Positions 1 to 7,814 are shown, numbered from the stretch's first letter. The stretch is DNA of 21,510 nt from Clostridiaceae bacterium (GCA_012727625.1 JAAYGP010000134.1:1-21510); one strand, 5' to 3'. Notes: a model not told the origin generated them from the letters alone. Numbers and translations: made by a program.

Positions 1-22
1 GTAAAACATAAGCTCATTCCAG

Positions 23-101
23 ATTGCCGGATGGCGGACAAGCTTTAACTGCAAAGGTGTTGTGACGATTATGATGAGAAAATCCGCCATCCGGTAGCAA
101 T
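23..101 (+). other. Large intergenic hairpin upstream of sugar operon genes
   Basis: Bases 27-38 (CCGGATGGCGGA) are exactly complementary to 83-94 (TCCGCCATCCGG). Bases 23-26 and 98-101 add four more pairs after a three-base bulge, leaving a 44-nt loop. No T-run follows, so it does not look like a simple terminator. Hairpins of this kind often lie after the binding-protein gene of an ABC operon and stabilise the upstream message. Because the binding-protein gene is missing from this cassette, I infer, without proof, that it ends just left of the window. Confidence 0.5.
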
Positions 102-262
102 TATCTGGATATCGGTTTTCTTTCAATACAGGATGACTTTAACAGGATATTTCTGAATATTTTTGTGGCGAATGGTTCTTTTTTATAATCATGAGCTGTT
201 TTCCATTAAAAAGTACCTGTATGCAAAAAACAAAATTACTAAATATGCAAGGAGATAAATAT

Positions 263-1249
263 ATGAAAAAATGGACTTTTGCAGCCAGACTGGACTCTTT
301 TCCATACAAACCTGATGAATATTATGAACTTGGGATGCCTAAAATCAGTACGTTTGATAAAATTGATAAGATGGCTCAGGCAGAGGGCGTTACCCATATA
401 GAACCGAACTGGCCTTACCAGTTTGATGTTACACCTGAAGAATTGAAGGAATATGCCGCGAAATATGGGCTGAAAGTAAGCGGAGTAGGTGTCAGATGGA
501 CTATTGAATTTGTGGCAGGAGAAATTACAAATAAATCTCCAAAGAAAAGGGAAAAAGCACTGCAGCTATTGAATGATGCAGTTTATGCATGCAGAAAAAT
601 GGGGGGTACAACTACAACAATATGGTCAACATACGATGGATTTGATTACCCGTTCCAGGCTGATTACGGCAAGGCATGGAAAGCATTGGTGAAAGCTTAT
701 GCAGAAGTTGCCAAAGCAAATCCTGACATGAAAATCAGTATTGAATACAAACCGTACGAACCAAGGCAGTTTTATTTCATCAATGATATTGGCACCACTC
801 TTCTTGCGATTGAAGACGCAAAATGTGACAACCTAGGTGTTACCCTGGATTTTGCGCATATGGTCATGAAAAAAGAGAACCCTGCCTACTCTTTGGCTCT
901 TGCAGCTGAAAGAGGAAGGCTTTATGGTTTTCACCTGAATGATGGATATGGCAGCCATGACGATGGTTTGATGATCGGCTCTGTTAATTTAATGCAGACC
1001 CTTGAATTTATTTACTATATGAAGAAATACGATTACGACGGCACGATATTTTTTGATACATTCCCGCTGAGGGAAAACGCAGTGGAGGAGTTGTCACTTA
1101 ATATTAAACTGTTTAACGCGTATTCTGATTTGATAGACCATATAGGAATGGGAAAAATTGCCTCCCTTGTTGAATCACAGGACGCAATTGCGGTTCAGAG
1201 ATTATTTTTGCTTGAAACCTTATTGAATAAGACGTTTTCAGCAGAATAA
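263..1249 (+). CDS. TIM-barrel sugar isomerase/epimerase, related to RhaI-type L-rhamnose isomerase
   Basis: This 328-residue protein has the layout of the xylose isomerase-like TIM-barrel superfamily (AP endonuclease 2 fold), whose enzymes interconvert aldoses and ketoses or epimerise ketoses with a divalent metal. Putative metal ligands are Glu161 (in IEYKPYEP), Asp196 (in TLDFAHM), His224 (in GFHLNDG) and Asp265 (in FFDTF). The EYKPYEP segment and the GFHLND...DD..MIGS block recall the Pseudomonas-type L-rhamnose isomerase family, but that family is usually longer (about 420-430 residues), so the substrate is uncertain. The ATG at 263 is chosen because AAGGAGA ends about 8 bases upstream; an in-frame ATG at 191 has no such site and would add 24 unconvincing residues. 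It leads a ribose-type ABC transporter cassette, so it probably acts on the imported sugar in the cytoplasm. Confidence 0.82.
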   Translation: MKKWTFAARLDSFPYKPDEYYELGMPKISTFDKIDKMAQAEGVTHIEPNWPYQFDVTPEELKEYAAKYGLKVSGVGVRWTIEFVAGEITNKSPKKREKALQLLNDAVYACRKMGGTTTTIWSTYDGFDYPFQADYGKAWKALVKAYAEVAKANPDMKISIEYKPYEPRQFYFINDIGTTLLAIEDAKCDNLGVTLDFAHMVMKKENPAYSLALAAERGRLYGFHLNDGYGSHDDGLMIGSVNLMQTLEFIYYMKKYDYDGTIFFDTFPLRENAVEELSLNIKLFNAYSDLIDHIGMGKIASLVESQDAIAVQRLFLLETLLNKTFSAE

Positions 1250-1272
1250 TAAAATGAAAGCAGGGGCTTAAG

Positions 1273-2793
1273 ATGGAAAATAACAATATATTATTGAAAA
1301 TGACAAACATATCAAAAACTTTTCCGGGTGTTAAGGCATTAAGCAATGTGGATTTTACAGTCAATCGCGGAGAGGTTATGGGTTTGCTGGGAGAGAATGG
1401 GGCCGGGAAATCAACGCTCATAAAGATAATTACGGGGTATTACAGGCGTGACAGCGGTTCCGGTGAGTATCTGTTTGACGGTAAGCCGGTTAATCCCACC
1501 AATACTCTCGCTGCGCAAAAATTAGGGATCAGTACAATATTTCAGGAATTAAACTTAAGCCCGCTTATGAGCATTGCCGAAAATATATATCTTGGAAATC
1601 AACCGTTAAAAAATGGAATTATCAACTGGAAGAAAATGAATGAAGATGCGAAAAAGGCAATGCTTGACCTTGGAATCGATGTTGATGTTAGCAAGCCAAT
1701 TAATTCGGTCAGTACTGCTATCCAGCAGATGACAGCTATTGCGAGGGCAATTTCGACTGATGCAAAACTTATTATAATGGATGAAGCAACTTCTTCTCTT
1801 GATAATAACGAGGTAAATACCTTGTTCGATGTTATCAGAAAACTCAAGGCCAAGGGGATATCAGTAATATTTGTCACCCATAAGCTTGATGAAGTTTACA
1901 GAATTTGTGACAGAGGTACTATCTTAAAAGACGGTAAGTTTGTTGTTTGTAAACCTATGTCGGAACTGCCGAAGCTTGATCTCATATCATACATGTTAGG
2001 CAGGGATGCCAGGGAGATAGTCAATAAGAAGAAGGTTTACAACAAGGAAATCCAGGAAAATGAAACTTATTATGAAGCACGCAACATCAGAAAAACAAAT
2101 TGCCGCCTTAACGGGATTAACATCCATATAAAAAAGGGCGAAGTGGTTGGGCTGGCGGGACTTCTCGGCTCGGGCAGAACTGAGCTTGCCAAGGTAATAT
2201 TTGGTGATGATCAGAAGTATATCGGATATACATTCCTGAATGGCATCGCCGTGAAGTTTCGCAGTCCCCACGACGCTGTAAAAAACAAGCTGGCATTCTG
2301 TTCCGAGGACAGGAAGGCAGAAGGAATATTCCCTTACATGAGTGTTGAGGATAACATTACAATGCCTCAGGTTGGCAAGCTTAGCAAGTTTGGGCTGATA
2401 AGCCGAAGAAAGCAGAAAAAAATAACCGAAAGATATATATCCAAACTTTCGATTAAAACCCCGTCATCAAAAACCCAGATTCGCGATCTAAGCGGGGGAA
2501 ACCAGCAGAAAGTAATTTTTTCGCGTTGGCTTGCCATGGAACCTGACATGATAATACTTGACGAGCCCACAAGGGGAATTGATGTAGGTGCGAAAGGTGA
2601 AATTGAAAATATTATAAGCAGTATAGCGAAGCAGGGTATCAGCATTCTTTATATTTCATCAGAGAATGATGAGCTTGTACGCAACTGTGACAGAGTTGTG
2701 GTATTGTACGAAGGCAAAAATGTAAAAGAACTGGTTGGTGAAGAAATCAGCAGTGAGAGCATTATGGCTGCAATAGCTGCAGGGAAGTCATAA
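1273..2793 (+). CDS. Sugar ABC transporter ATP-binding protein, RbsA/MglA type (two NBDs)
   Basis: This 506-residue cytoplasmic ATPase powers monosaccharide import. It has two tandem nucleotide-binding domains, the normal size for the RbsA/MglA/XylG family. Domain 1 has Walker A GENGAGKST (40-48), a degenerate signature (STAIQQM, 147-153) and Walker B IIMDE (167-171) with the H-loop in VTHKLDE. Domain 2 has a degenerate Walker A (GLLGSGRTE, 296-304), a canonical LSGGNQQK signature (406-413) and Walker B IILDE (427-431). This asymmetry is typical of the family. It starts 23 bases after the isomerase gene behind a CAGGGG ribosome site, which supports one operon. The substrate could be ribose, rhamnose, xylose or a related sugar; sequence alone does not decide. 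Confidence 0.93.
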   Translation: MENNNILLKMTNISKTFPGVKALSNVDFTVNRGEVMGLLGENGAGKSTLIKIITGYYRRDSGSGEYLFDGKPVNPTNTLAAQKLGISTIFQELNLSPLMSIAENIYLGNQPLKNGIINWKKMNEDAKKAMLDLGIDVDVSKPINSVSTAIQQMTAIARAISTDAKLIIMDEATSSLDNNEVNTLFDVIRKLKAKGISVIFVTHKLDEVYRICDRGTILKDGKFVVCKPMSELPKLDLISYMLGRDAREIVNKKKVYNKEIQENETYYEARNIRKTNCRLNGINIHIKKGEVVGLAGLLGSGRTELAKVIFGDDQKYIGYTFLNGIAVKFRSPHDAVKNKLAFCSEDRKAEGIFPYMSVEDNITMPQVGKLSKFGLISRRKQKKITERYISKLSIKTPSSKTQIRDLSGGNQQKVIFSRWLAMEPDMIILDEPTRGIDVGAKGEIENIISSIAKQGISILYISSENDELVRNCDRVVVLYEGKNVKELVGEEISSESIMAAIAAGKS

Positions 2794-2828
2794 TTTGGTT
2801 CACTCACAGATACTACAAAGTGACTGTT

Positions 2829-2948
2829 TGATGGTTTTAATATAACTTGAGTTCCATCAGATTTCAACATAAACCTGGATAACTATATTATGTTGCACCG
2901 GATGACAATATCCCACAAGCTAAGTTATAAAGCATAATAGCGGGGATA
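2829..2948 (+). other. Structured intercistronic segment between ATPase and permease genes
   Basis: The 212-base gap between the ATPase stop and the permease start has no gene. It holds a small stem (TGATGG 2829-2834 with CCATCA 2854-2859). A longer one pairs TATCCC 2909-2914, GCTA 2919-2922 and TTAT 2925-2928 with ATAA 2934-2937, TAGC 2938-2941 and GGGATA 2943-2948 around a 5-nt loop. The 10-mer CCGGATGACA occurs at 2898-2907 and again at 2962-2971. There is no T-run after the larger stem. RNA processing or differential expression inside the operon is an inference. Confidence 0.4.
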
Positions 2949-3005
2949 GGTTGCTATGAATCCGGATGACAGGCAAAATATTGTTATATGCAGAAAGGAA
3001 ACGAT

Positions 3006-4004
3006 ATGGATCATATTGTTAAAAAAATCGACGACTTTTATAAACGTCTTGAAAAATCAAACAAGTGGAAAATAATACAACCCATTTTGGTCGATTATGG
3101 TGCGACTATCGCTTTTATCTTCCTGATTAGCTTTAATATCCTCTTTACACCGAATTTTTTTCAGATAAGCACTTTTCTGCTTATTATAAAGCAGACCACA
3201 TCATTGATATTTGTTGCTGTCGGAATGACAATTGTTATTTCAATGGGCGGAACGGATATCTCGGTTGGTTCCATAATGGCATTTTCAGGAATTCTGATTG
3301 TGCAGATGCTTGTTATGGGTATGAATTTCTACGTAAGTATTATACTGGCGTTTATAATATGTGCACTGGTAGGAACCTTTAACGGAGTGATTATTTCAAA
3401 AGTCGGCATTCAACCAATTATTCTGACACTGGTGATGCAGATTGTACTGAGAGGATTTACGGTAATGCTTGCTAAATCGACGGTTATACCTCTTCATAAG
3501 TATAAACTGCTTTACAGGCTTGGGATAATGCGTGTTGCAGGTGATATTCCCATACAGGTGTTTTTCTTTGCGTTTGCAGTAATTATTGCTTTTTTATTAA
3601 TTAAAAAATCAGTTTTCGGTAAATATATTGAAGCCATTGGGAGCAGCAGGAAGGCTGCACATTTGACCGGCATAAGGACCGATTTCATAATGATTTTGGC
3701 ATATATTCTGTCTGCACTGTTTGCATCTTTTGCAGGATTGCTTGAGATGTCAAGAACCGCTGCACTGGATCCGAATCTATTGGGAAAGAATTTTGAGCTG
3801 GATGCAATTGCAAGTGTCGCCATCGGCGGTACATCGATGGCCGGCGGCAAGGCTCATGTTCTTGGCACTATAATGGGATGTGTAATTATGACAATGATAG
3901 GCACAACAGTGAATATGAATAATGTGCCTATCGCAGTATCCAACATTATAAAAGCCGGAATAATAGTATTCTCGTTAGCGATCCAGCACAAATCCACAGA
4001 CTGA
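3006..4004 (+). CDS. Sugar ABC transporter permease, RbsC type (first of two)
   Basis: This 332-residue inner-membrane permease belongs to the branched-chain/ribose permease family (BPD_transp_2). It is mostly hydrophobic, with about eight to ten membrane segments. The family markers are visible: GGTDISVGS after the second or third helix, a cytoplasmic coupling loop with AIGSSRKAAHLTGI, and IASVAIGGTSMAGGKAHVLG near the end. The start at 3006 is preferred because AGAAAGGAA (2992-3000) lies at the right distance; the in-frame ATG at 2988 falls upstream of that site. An N-terminal cytoplasmic stretch of about 30 residues (DHIVKKIDDFYKRLEKSNK) precedes the first helix. It is followed after 12 bases by a second permease, so the channel is probably a heterodimer. 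Confidence 0.9.
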   Translation: MDHIVKKIDDFYKRLEKSNKWKIIQPILVDYGATIAFIFLISFNILFTPNFFQISTFLLIIKQTTSLIFVAVGMTIVISMGGTDISVGSIMAFSGILIVQMLVMGMNFYVSIILAFIICALVGTFNGVIISKVGIQPIILTLVMQIVLRGFTVMLAKSTVIPLHKYKLLYRLGIMRVAGDIPIQVFFFAFAVIIAFLLIKKSVFGKYIEAIGSSRKAAHLTGIRTDFIMILAYILSALFASFAGLLEMSRTAALDPNLLGKNFELDAIASVAIGGTSMAGGKAHVLGTIMGCVIMTMIGTTVNMNNVPIAVSNIIKAGIIVFSLAIQHKSTD

Positions 4005-4016
4005 GGAGGACTAAAA

Positions 4017-5033
4017 ATGAACAATAAATTAACAATGAAATCAATGTTGGGTTTCCTCCAGGGCAATACTGCCATATTGGCCGTACTGGCAATGATGGCG
4101 TTGGGTACGGTAACTTACGGCAGTACGTTCTTAAATTACGGAAAAAACATCTATAATGTTATTCGTATGGCTTCTCTTATTGGAATCATGGGGATTGGAG
4201 TAAATCTTTGCTTCTTTATAGGAGGCCGTGATTTGTCTGTCGGGGCGGTAGCAGCATTGACCAGTGTTGTAACGGCATATTTAAGCAATTATAATGTTAT
4301 ATTCGGAATTATTGGAGGACTTGGTGTTGGTCTTGTGTTTGGTTTTATTAACGGATATGTCATTTCAAGATTCAAGGTACAGCCATTTATTGCTACTCTG
4401 GGAACACAACTTGCTGCCAGGGGATTTGCGCTGCTTATAAACAACGAATATTCAATACCGCTTTTGGAGGGAACAGAATTTATTAAAAAAATAGGGAATG
4501 AATCAATATTGAATGGATTGGTTTCAATACCAACAGCTGTGTTTATAATACTAATAGCATTATTTTCATTTATCCTGAAATACACTCATTTTGGCCGTTC
4601 AATTTATGCAGTAGGCGGAAATGAAGAAGCGGCAGAAATGATGTGTGTCCGGGTTAAGGCAATAAAACTCGCTGTATTTACTATAAGCGGACTTCTTGCA
4701 GCAATTTCCGGTATCATACTTACAGGAAGACTCAACGCTGGTCAGCCCACGGCTTGCGAAGGCTGGGAAATGACTATTATGGCGGCTGTTGTTATTGGCG
4801 GTACCAGCGTAAGAGGAGGTTCGGGGAAAATATGGGGTATATTCTTCGGAGTTGTTTTTGTTCAGTTTATTTCGAACCTCATTAACCTGAATGGCCGTAT
4901 AAGTGCATACTGGCAGGACATATTAACAGGGATCATACTGCTGTTGGCATTGTTTACGCAAGCATATCAAACATGGAGAAAAGAAAAGGTGGCAGAACGC
5001 AGGGAATTGGAAAAGCAGCTGGCAAATTCCTGA
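4017..5033 (+). CDS. Sugar ABC transporter permease, RbsC type (second)
   Basis: This 338-residue membrane protein is paralogous to the preceding permease. It has GGRDLSVGAVAALTSVV in the conserved early motif, AVGGNEEAAEMM in the coupling loop and AAVVIGGTSVRGGSGKIWG near the C terminus. A strong GAGGAGG site sits just before the ATG and overlaps the end of the upstream gene, so translation is probably coupled. It ends in a charged cytoplasmic tail (RKEKVAERRELEKQ). With the first permease and the double-domain ATPase it makes an importer of the carbohydrate uptake transporter-2 class. No periplasmic-type binding protein follows; the cassette ends here, 38 bases before a convergent gene. Confidence 0.9.
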   Translation: MNNKLTMKSMLGFLQGNTAILAVLAMMALGTVTYGSTFLNYGKNIYNVIRMASLIGIMGIGVNLCFFIGGRDLSVGAVAALTSVVTAYLSNYNVIFGIIGGLGVGLVFGFINGYVISRFKVQPFIATLGTQLAARGFALLINNEYSIPLLEGTEFIKKIGNESILNGLVSIPTAVFIILIALFSFILKYTHFGRSIYAVGGNEEAAEMMCVRVKAIKLAVFTISGLLAAISGIILTGRLNAGQPTACEGWEMTIMAAVVIGGTSVRGGSGKIWGIFFGVVFVQFISNLINLNGRISAYWQDILTGIILLLALFTQAYQTWRKEKVAERRELEKQLANS

Positions 5034-5047
5034 TTTATGATATATAG

Positions 5048-5070
5048 ATACTCAAAAGCGTGAGCATAGT
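5048..5070. terminator. Weak hairpin between convergent genes
   Basis: Between the permease stop (5033) and the convergent stop (5072), CTCA and TGAG can pair, flanked by ATACT and AGTAT with a bulge. The stem is short and there is no clear T-run, so a terminator role is only plausible. Confidence 0.25.
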
Positions 5071-5071
5071 A

Positions 5072-5614
5072 TTATCCATCCAGCCACTCGATAAGGCTAT
5101 TCAGAATCGTTCCGTCTTTCAGCTCTTCCAGGGAACGTTCTGCCCATCCCGGAAAGCTATTCAACTCACAGGCCCTTACAAGGGTAACAAGGTGCGCCAG
5201 GAACTTATCGGCCAATTTTTCCTCTTTGCCGTAAAAATCATCCCCATACTCATGCAGGAAAGCATCGGCTGCCTCTTTGCTGAGTGAACCTGTTACATTG
5301 CGTATGTCTCCATATGCATAACCTTTTCCAAGCAGATTAAAGTCCAGCATCATAGCTGAGGATTTATCCTGTGCGACAACAAGGTTTGTCCAGTAAAAAT
5401 CATTATATGTCAGTGTGCGGGGCAGATTGTCAATTCTATTGCGGATTTCCTTAAAACGCTTGCGGATTATATGCCACAATTCATTTTCAGCCGTATTGGT
5501 TTTATGTGCGACTATATCCAGATTTGACATAGTAATCTTATCTGTTTCATCATAAAGCACAGGGTTATTCGGCGTATATACATCTGGCCCTTGATATGCA
5601 GCTCCTTGTACCAT
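5072..5614 (-). pseudogene. C-terminal part of frameshifted GNAT-kinase fusion (kinase C-lobe)
   Basis: This frame continues the gene described at 5512-6726. Homologous-looking protein resumes at the Tyr of YQGPDVYTPNNP (codon 5594-5596); the six residues before it are out-of-frame readthrough, so its own start codon is not a real start. The stretch YNDFYWTNLVV matches the catalytic-loop pattern of aminoglycoside phosphotransferase/choline kinase-fold enzymes (Asp base and Asn four residues on), though Asn replaces the usual His before the Asp. MLDFNLLGKGYAYGDIRN resembles the metal-binding DFG-like segment. The last 174 codons therefore supply the C-lobe and a helical tail, ending with TAA at 5072. 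It has no ribosome site of its own. If the frameshift is real, this half is probably not translated. Confidence 0.7.
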
Positions 5615-6726
5615 TTGGCAATACTTATGGCTACTTGTACATCTGATAAATCCGCTTCACAGCCCAACCTGTACTTTGAACTATTTTCCATATTAGGCAG
5701 AAGCAGTGCACACTCGGTATTCTTCAGTATCTGAAGTGTGGGTATACAGAGTGAAGCAAGCATTTCATAGTTCTTTATCTCCCGTCTGCTCTCCGGATTT
5801 TCGAATTCCTTGAGTACATAATGTTCACTTTCTGATTCAACCCGATACACCGAAATCCCTGTTTTCTTACGGATTTTCTGTACAACCGGCAAGCGTACTC
5901 CCATTTTGGCAAGCTGCAAAATATGGGAAGCAGGAAACAGTTTTTCAGGTTGACCGTATTCTTTCAGAATGTGATTGATTTGAGCCAGATCCTGTTCTTC
6001 AATACCGTCCCAACTCAGTATTTCAACACCGCTATAGCCCTGAAGCTGAGAAATATATCTGATTTCACGGGTATCAAATGCCCGCTTTGCATTCTCAGTC
6101 AGTTTATCAGTTAGAAGCTTAATTGGAGGTAATACAGCAGGTTCTTTTGGCGGAAAGCCTTTATCAAACTCCTCAGCTTCTTTCGAATCAATATTGTATG
6201 CTGAATCCTCTATATACCGCCCGGTTACATCATCAAGCGCACCGTCATATAATGGCATTGCCATCAGTGCATCAAAGCTTCTTCCGTTTTCAGAGGTAAT
6301 TCCATATGCGCTTGCTCTGTTAAATCCAAGGCGGGGGTAATAATCCGGATGCCCGTAGAAAATAATCGCTCTGTACCCAAGCTTCTTCGCTTCTGAAATA
6401 CTATGGCGTAAGAGTGCTGAGCCGACGCCTTTTCGCTTATATTCAGGCAATACACTAATCGGACCAAAATTCAATACTTCTACCTCGCGGTCATCCGGTG
6501 TGATGACCTTTGCCATGCTGTATATAATATGCCCGACAAGCTTTCCGTCTGCCTCTGCCACGAAATCCAGCTCCGGCACAAAGGATGGCAGGCTGCGCAG
6601 TTTATGTACAAGAAGATGCTCACCGTCGCAGGTTGGATAATTCATGCTTCCCCAAAAGGCTTCGCGTGTCAGCTCCTCAACAGCACGATAGTCTCCTGGC
6701 TGCTCCAATCGTATTTTTATATTCAT
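5512..6726 (-). CDS. GNAT acetyltransferase fused to APH-fold kinase N-lobe (frameshifted gene, N part)
   Basis: Residues 1 to about 165 form a YhbS-like GNAT domain, with the acetyl-CoA loop YKRKGVGSA (97-105) and the HPDYYPRLGF motif (126-135). After a linker, residues from about 220 look like the N-lobe of an aminoglycoside-phosphotransferase-type kinase, with a candidate ATP-binding Lys306 (YVLKEF) and paired Glu316 (RREIKNYEML). Reading is coherent up to KWYKELH (His377, codon 5596-5598); the remaining 27 residues of this frame look like junk. Shifting back one base at 5596 restores kinase sequence in the next frame, so the intact ancestor was about 550 residues. The start is supported by GGGAG about 8 bases upstream. 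The substrate is unknown. It could be a small-molecule modifying or resistance enzyme, now probably inactive, unless the frameshift is a sequencing error. Confidence 0.75.
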   Translation of the reverse strand: MNIKIRLEQPGDYRAVEELTREAFWGSMNYPTCDGEHLLVHKLRSLPSFVPELDFVAEADGKLVGHIIYSMAKVITPDDREVEVLNFGPISVLPEYKRKGVGSALLRHSISEAKKLGYRAIIFYGHPDYYPRLGFNRASAYGITSENGRSFDALMAMPLYDGALDDVTGRYIEDSAYNIDSKEAEEFDKGFPPKEPAVLPPIKLLTDKLTENAKRAFDTREIRYISQLQGYSGVEILSWDGIEEQDLAQINHILKEYGQPEKLFPASHILQLAKMGVRLPVVQKIRKKTGISVYRVESESEHYVLKEFENPESRREIKNYEMLASLCIPTLQILKNTECALLLPNMENSSKYRLGCEADLSDVQVAISIAKWYKELHIKGQMYIRRITLCFMMKQIRLLCQIWI

Positions 6727-6834
6727 TTTGCTTCTCCCGTTTCATAAGTTGTAATCATTATTGCATTAGGCTTAAAATTAGCGTACCATTTCCTTCCTGA
6801 AAAATCAATCTGCAGGTCTTAAAGAAACAGTGTA

Positions 6835-6842
6835 TATAGAAT
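6835..6842. repeat. Left copy of 8-bp target site duplication TATAGAAT
   Basis: TATAGAAT directly precedes the left inverted repeat of the element and is repeated exactly at 7146-7153 after the right inverted repeat. A perfect duplication at precisely these edges is the footprint of DDE transposase-mediated insertion. Confidence 0.85.
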
Positions 6843-7145
6843 GTTACTATTCAGAGGTCATGTAGAAGCAGCGGATGGCTCGGGTGATTTCGATGACGCA
6901 GGGTAACAGCTACGAAGCACTACTATCCATAAAAGACTTAAAGCGTGTGTCTGAGCGACCCGGGATATAAAGACCGCTGCTAATTACTATACTGATCAAA
7001 ATGCGTGTAAGTAAGTATGTACTTTGTTGCCCAAGGAGTGAAACACCCGAGTGCAGGTGCGTACCTACCGGAACGCACCCCAAGCCTCGACCCTAAGTTC
7101 CGGAGCCCGCGGACTTCAACTGTTAACTTTCCTCTGAATAGTAAC
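6843..7145. mobile_element. 303-bp MITE-like non-autonomous element with 15-bp perfect TIRs
   Basis: The left end GTTACTATTCAGAGG (6843-6857) is the exact reverse complement of the right end CCTCTGAATAGTAAC (7131-7145), and both are flanked by TATAGAAT. No transposase gene fits; the longest open stretch (about 50 codons on the minus strand) resembles nothing I know. It is unusually rich in internal complementarity: AGCAGCGG 6867-6874 with CCGCTGCT 6974-6981, CTCGGGTG 6879-6886 with CACCCGAG 7044-7051, and a GGTGCGT/ACGCACC hairpin at 7056-7079. Families that make 8-bp duplications include IS66, IS6, ISL3, IS256 and IS1595; the GTTAC end is nearest to the GTAA start of IS66, but I cannot assign it. 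A decayed relative lies at 10052-10140. Confidence 0.82.
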
Positions 7146-7153
7146 TATAGAAT
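7146..7153. repeat. Right copy of 8-bp target site duplication TATAGAAT
   Basis: Exact repeat of 6835-6842, immediately outside the right inverted repeat. The lack of any mismatch suggests that the insertion is fairly recent. Confidence 0.85.
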
Positions 7154-7301
7154 AGCAGTGATAGCAGTTTACATTTTTTAGTGTTCTTGACGGTGATTTT
7201 TTGATGTGTTACTCTGATTACAAAAACTAATTTCTGTTGTTAGTTCATGTGACGGGTTTAATTATATAACCTTAATATTTTGCAGAGGGGGTAGTGATAA
7301 A

Positions 7302-7814
7302 ATGAGCAGAAAAATCCGTAACGCCACACCCGCTGATGCCAGGGCAATCCTTGATATTTATGCACCCTATGTCACCGACACCAGCATTACTTTTGAAACG
7401 GAAGTTCCTACTATCGAAGAATTTATGGAGAGGATGGAAAATATACAAAAAAGCTATCCATATCTGGTTTATGAGGTAGACGGAGTTGTCGTCGGTTATG
7501 CCTATGCATCAAAGCATCGTGAACGCGCTGCATACCGGTACAGTGCCGATGTTTCGATTTTTGTTGAGCCTTCATATCACAAACAGGGCATAGGCAAAGC
7601 CCTGTATACAAAACTGTTTGACTTGCTCAGAGATCAGGGGATTTATACTGTTTATGCATGTATAACGGTTCCTAATAATGCAAGTATAGGATTACATAAG
7701 TCGCTTGGTTTTACAGAAGCCGGAGTATTTCATAATGACGGATATAAGCTTGGTAAATGGCATGATGTCATTTGGCTTGAAAAATCTCTGAGAGAGTATG
7801 ATAATCCAGAATGA
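7302..7814 (+). CDS. GNAT N-acetyltransferase, phosphinothricin acetyltransferase (Bar/Pat/MnaT) family
   Basis: This 170-residue protein has the complete length and motifs of the Bar/Pat/YncA branch of GNAT enzymes: an N-terminal IRNATPADARAILDIYAPYV block, FETEVPT (31-37), the acetyl-CoA binding loop KQGIGKAL (94-101), VPNNASIGLHKSLGF (123-137) and a C-terminal GYKLGKWHDVIWLEK. Enzymes of this group acetylate the amino group of phosphinothricin, methionine sulfoximine or related amino acids; many act on housekeeping or detoxification substrates. A GAGGGGG ribosome site lies just upstream. It is followed by another GNAT gene after about 50 bases with its own AGGAGG site, so the two may be cotranscribed. 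Confidence 0.9.
   Translation: MSRKIRNATPADARAILDIYAPYVTDTSITFETEVPTIEEFMERMENIQKSYPYLVYEVDGVVVGYAYASKHRERAAYRYSADVSIFVEPSYHKQGIGKALYTKLFDLLRDQGIYTVYACITVPNNASIGLHKSLGFTEAGVFHNDGYKLGKWHDVIWLEKSLREYDNPE

Larger units (their letters stand above)
6727..7301. other. 575-bp gene-free region holding a mobile element and a promoter area
   Basis: Between the divergent starts of the GNAT-kinase gene and the next GNAT gene there is no convincing coding sequence. Bases 6835-7153 are a MITE-like insertion with its target duplication, listed separately. Bases 7154-7301 are AT-rich and probably contain the promoter of the downstream gene. One candidate is TTGACG (7187-7192), a 17-base spacer and TACTCT (7210-7215). 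Another weaker one is TTGTTA (7237-7242) with AATTAT (7260-7265). Confidence 0.6.

Noticed and set aside
191..262. Longer N terminus for the isomerase starting at 191
   Set aside because: No ribosome site at 191, while AAGGAGA lies correctly before the ATG at 263, where the protein-like sequence begins.
5560..5614. Programmed -1 frameshift in the GNAT-kinase gene
   Set aside because: No slippery heptamer at the shift point, so a deletion or sequencing error is simpler.
6990..7144. An open stretch of about 50 codons on the minus strand inside the element, and a short frame ending near the other repeat
   Set aside because: No start with a ribosome site and no resemblance to a transposase that I can recognise; too short to support a gene.
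6843..7145. HEARO/omega RNA, group I or group II intron, or another large non-coding RNA class as the primary identity of this element
   Set aside because: Internal pairing first suggested it, but exact inverted repeats at both ends with a perfect 8-bp target duplication point to a DDE-type transposable element. No group II domain V and no recognisable group I core was seen.
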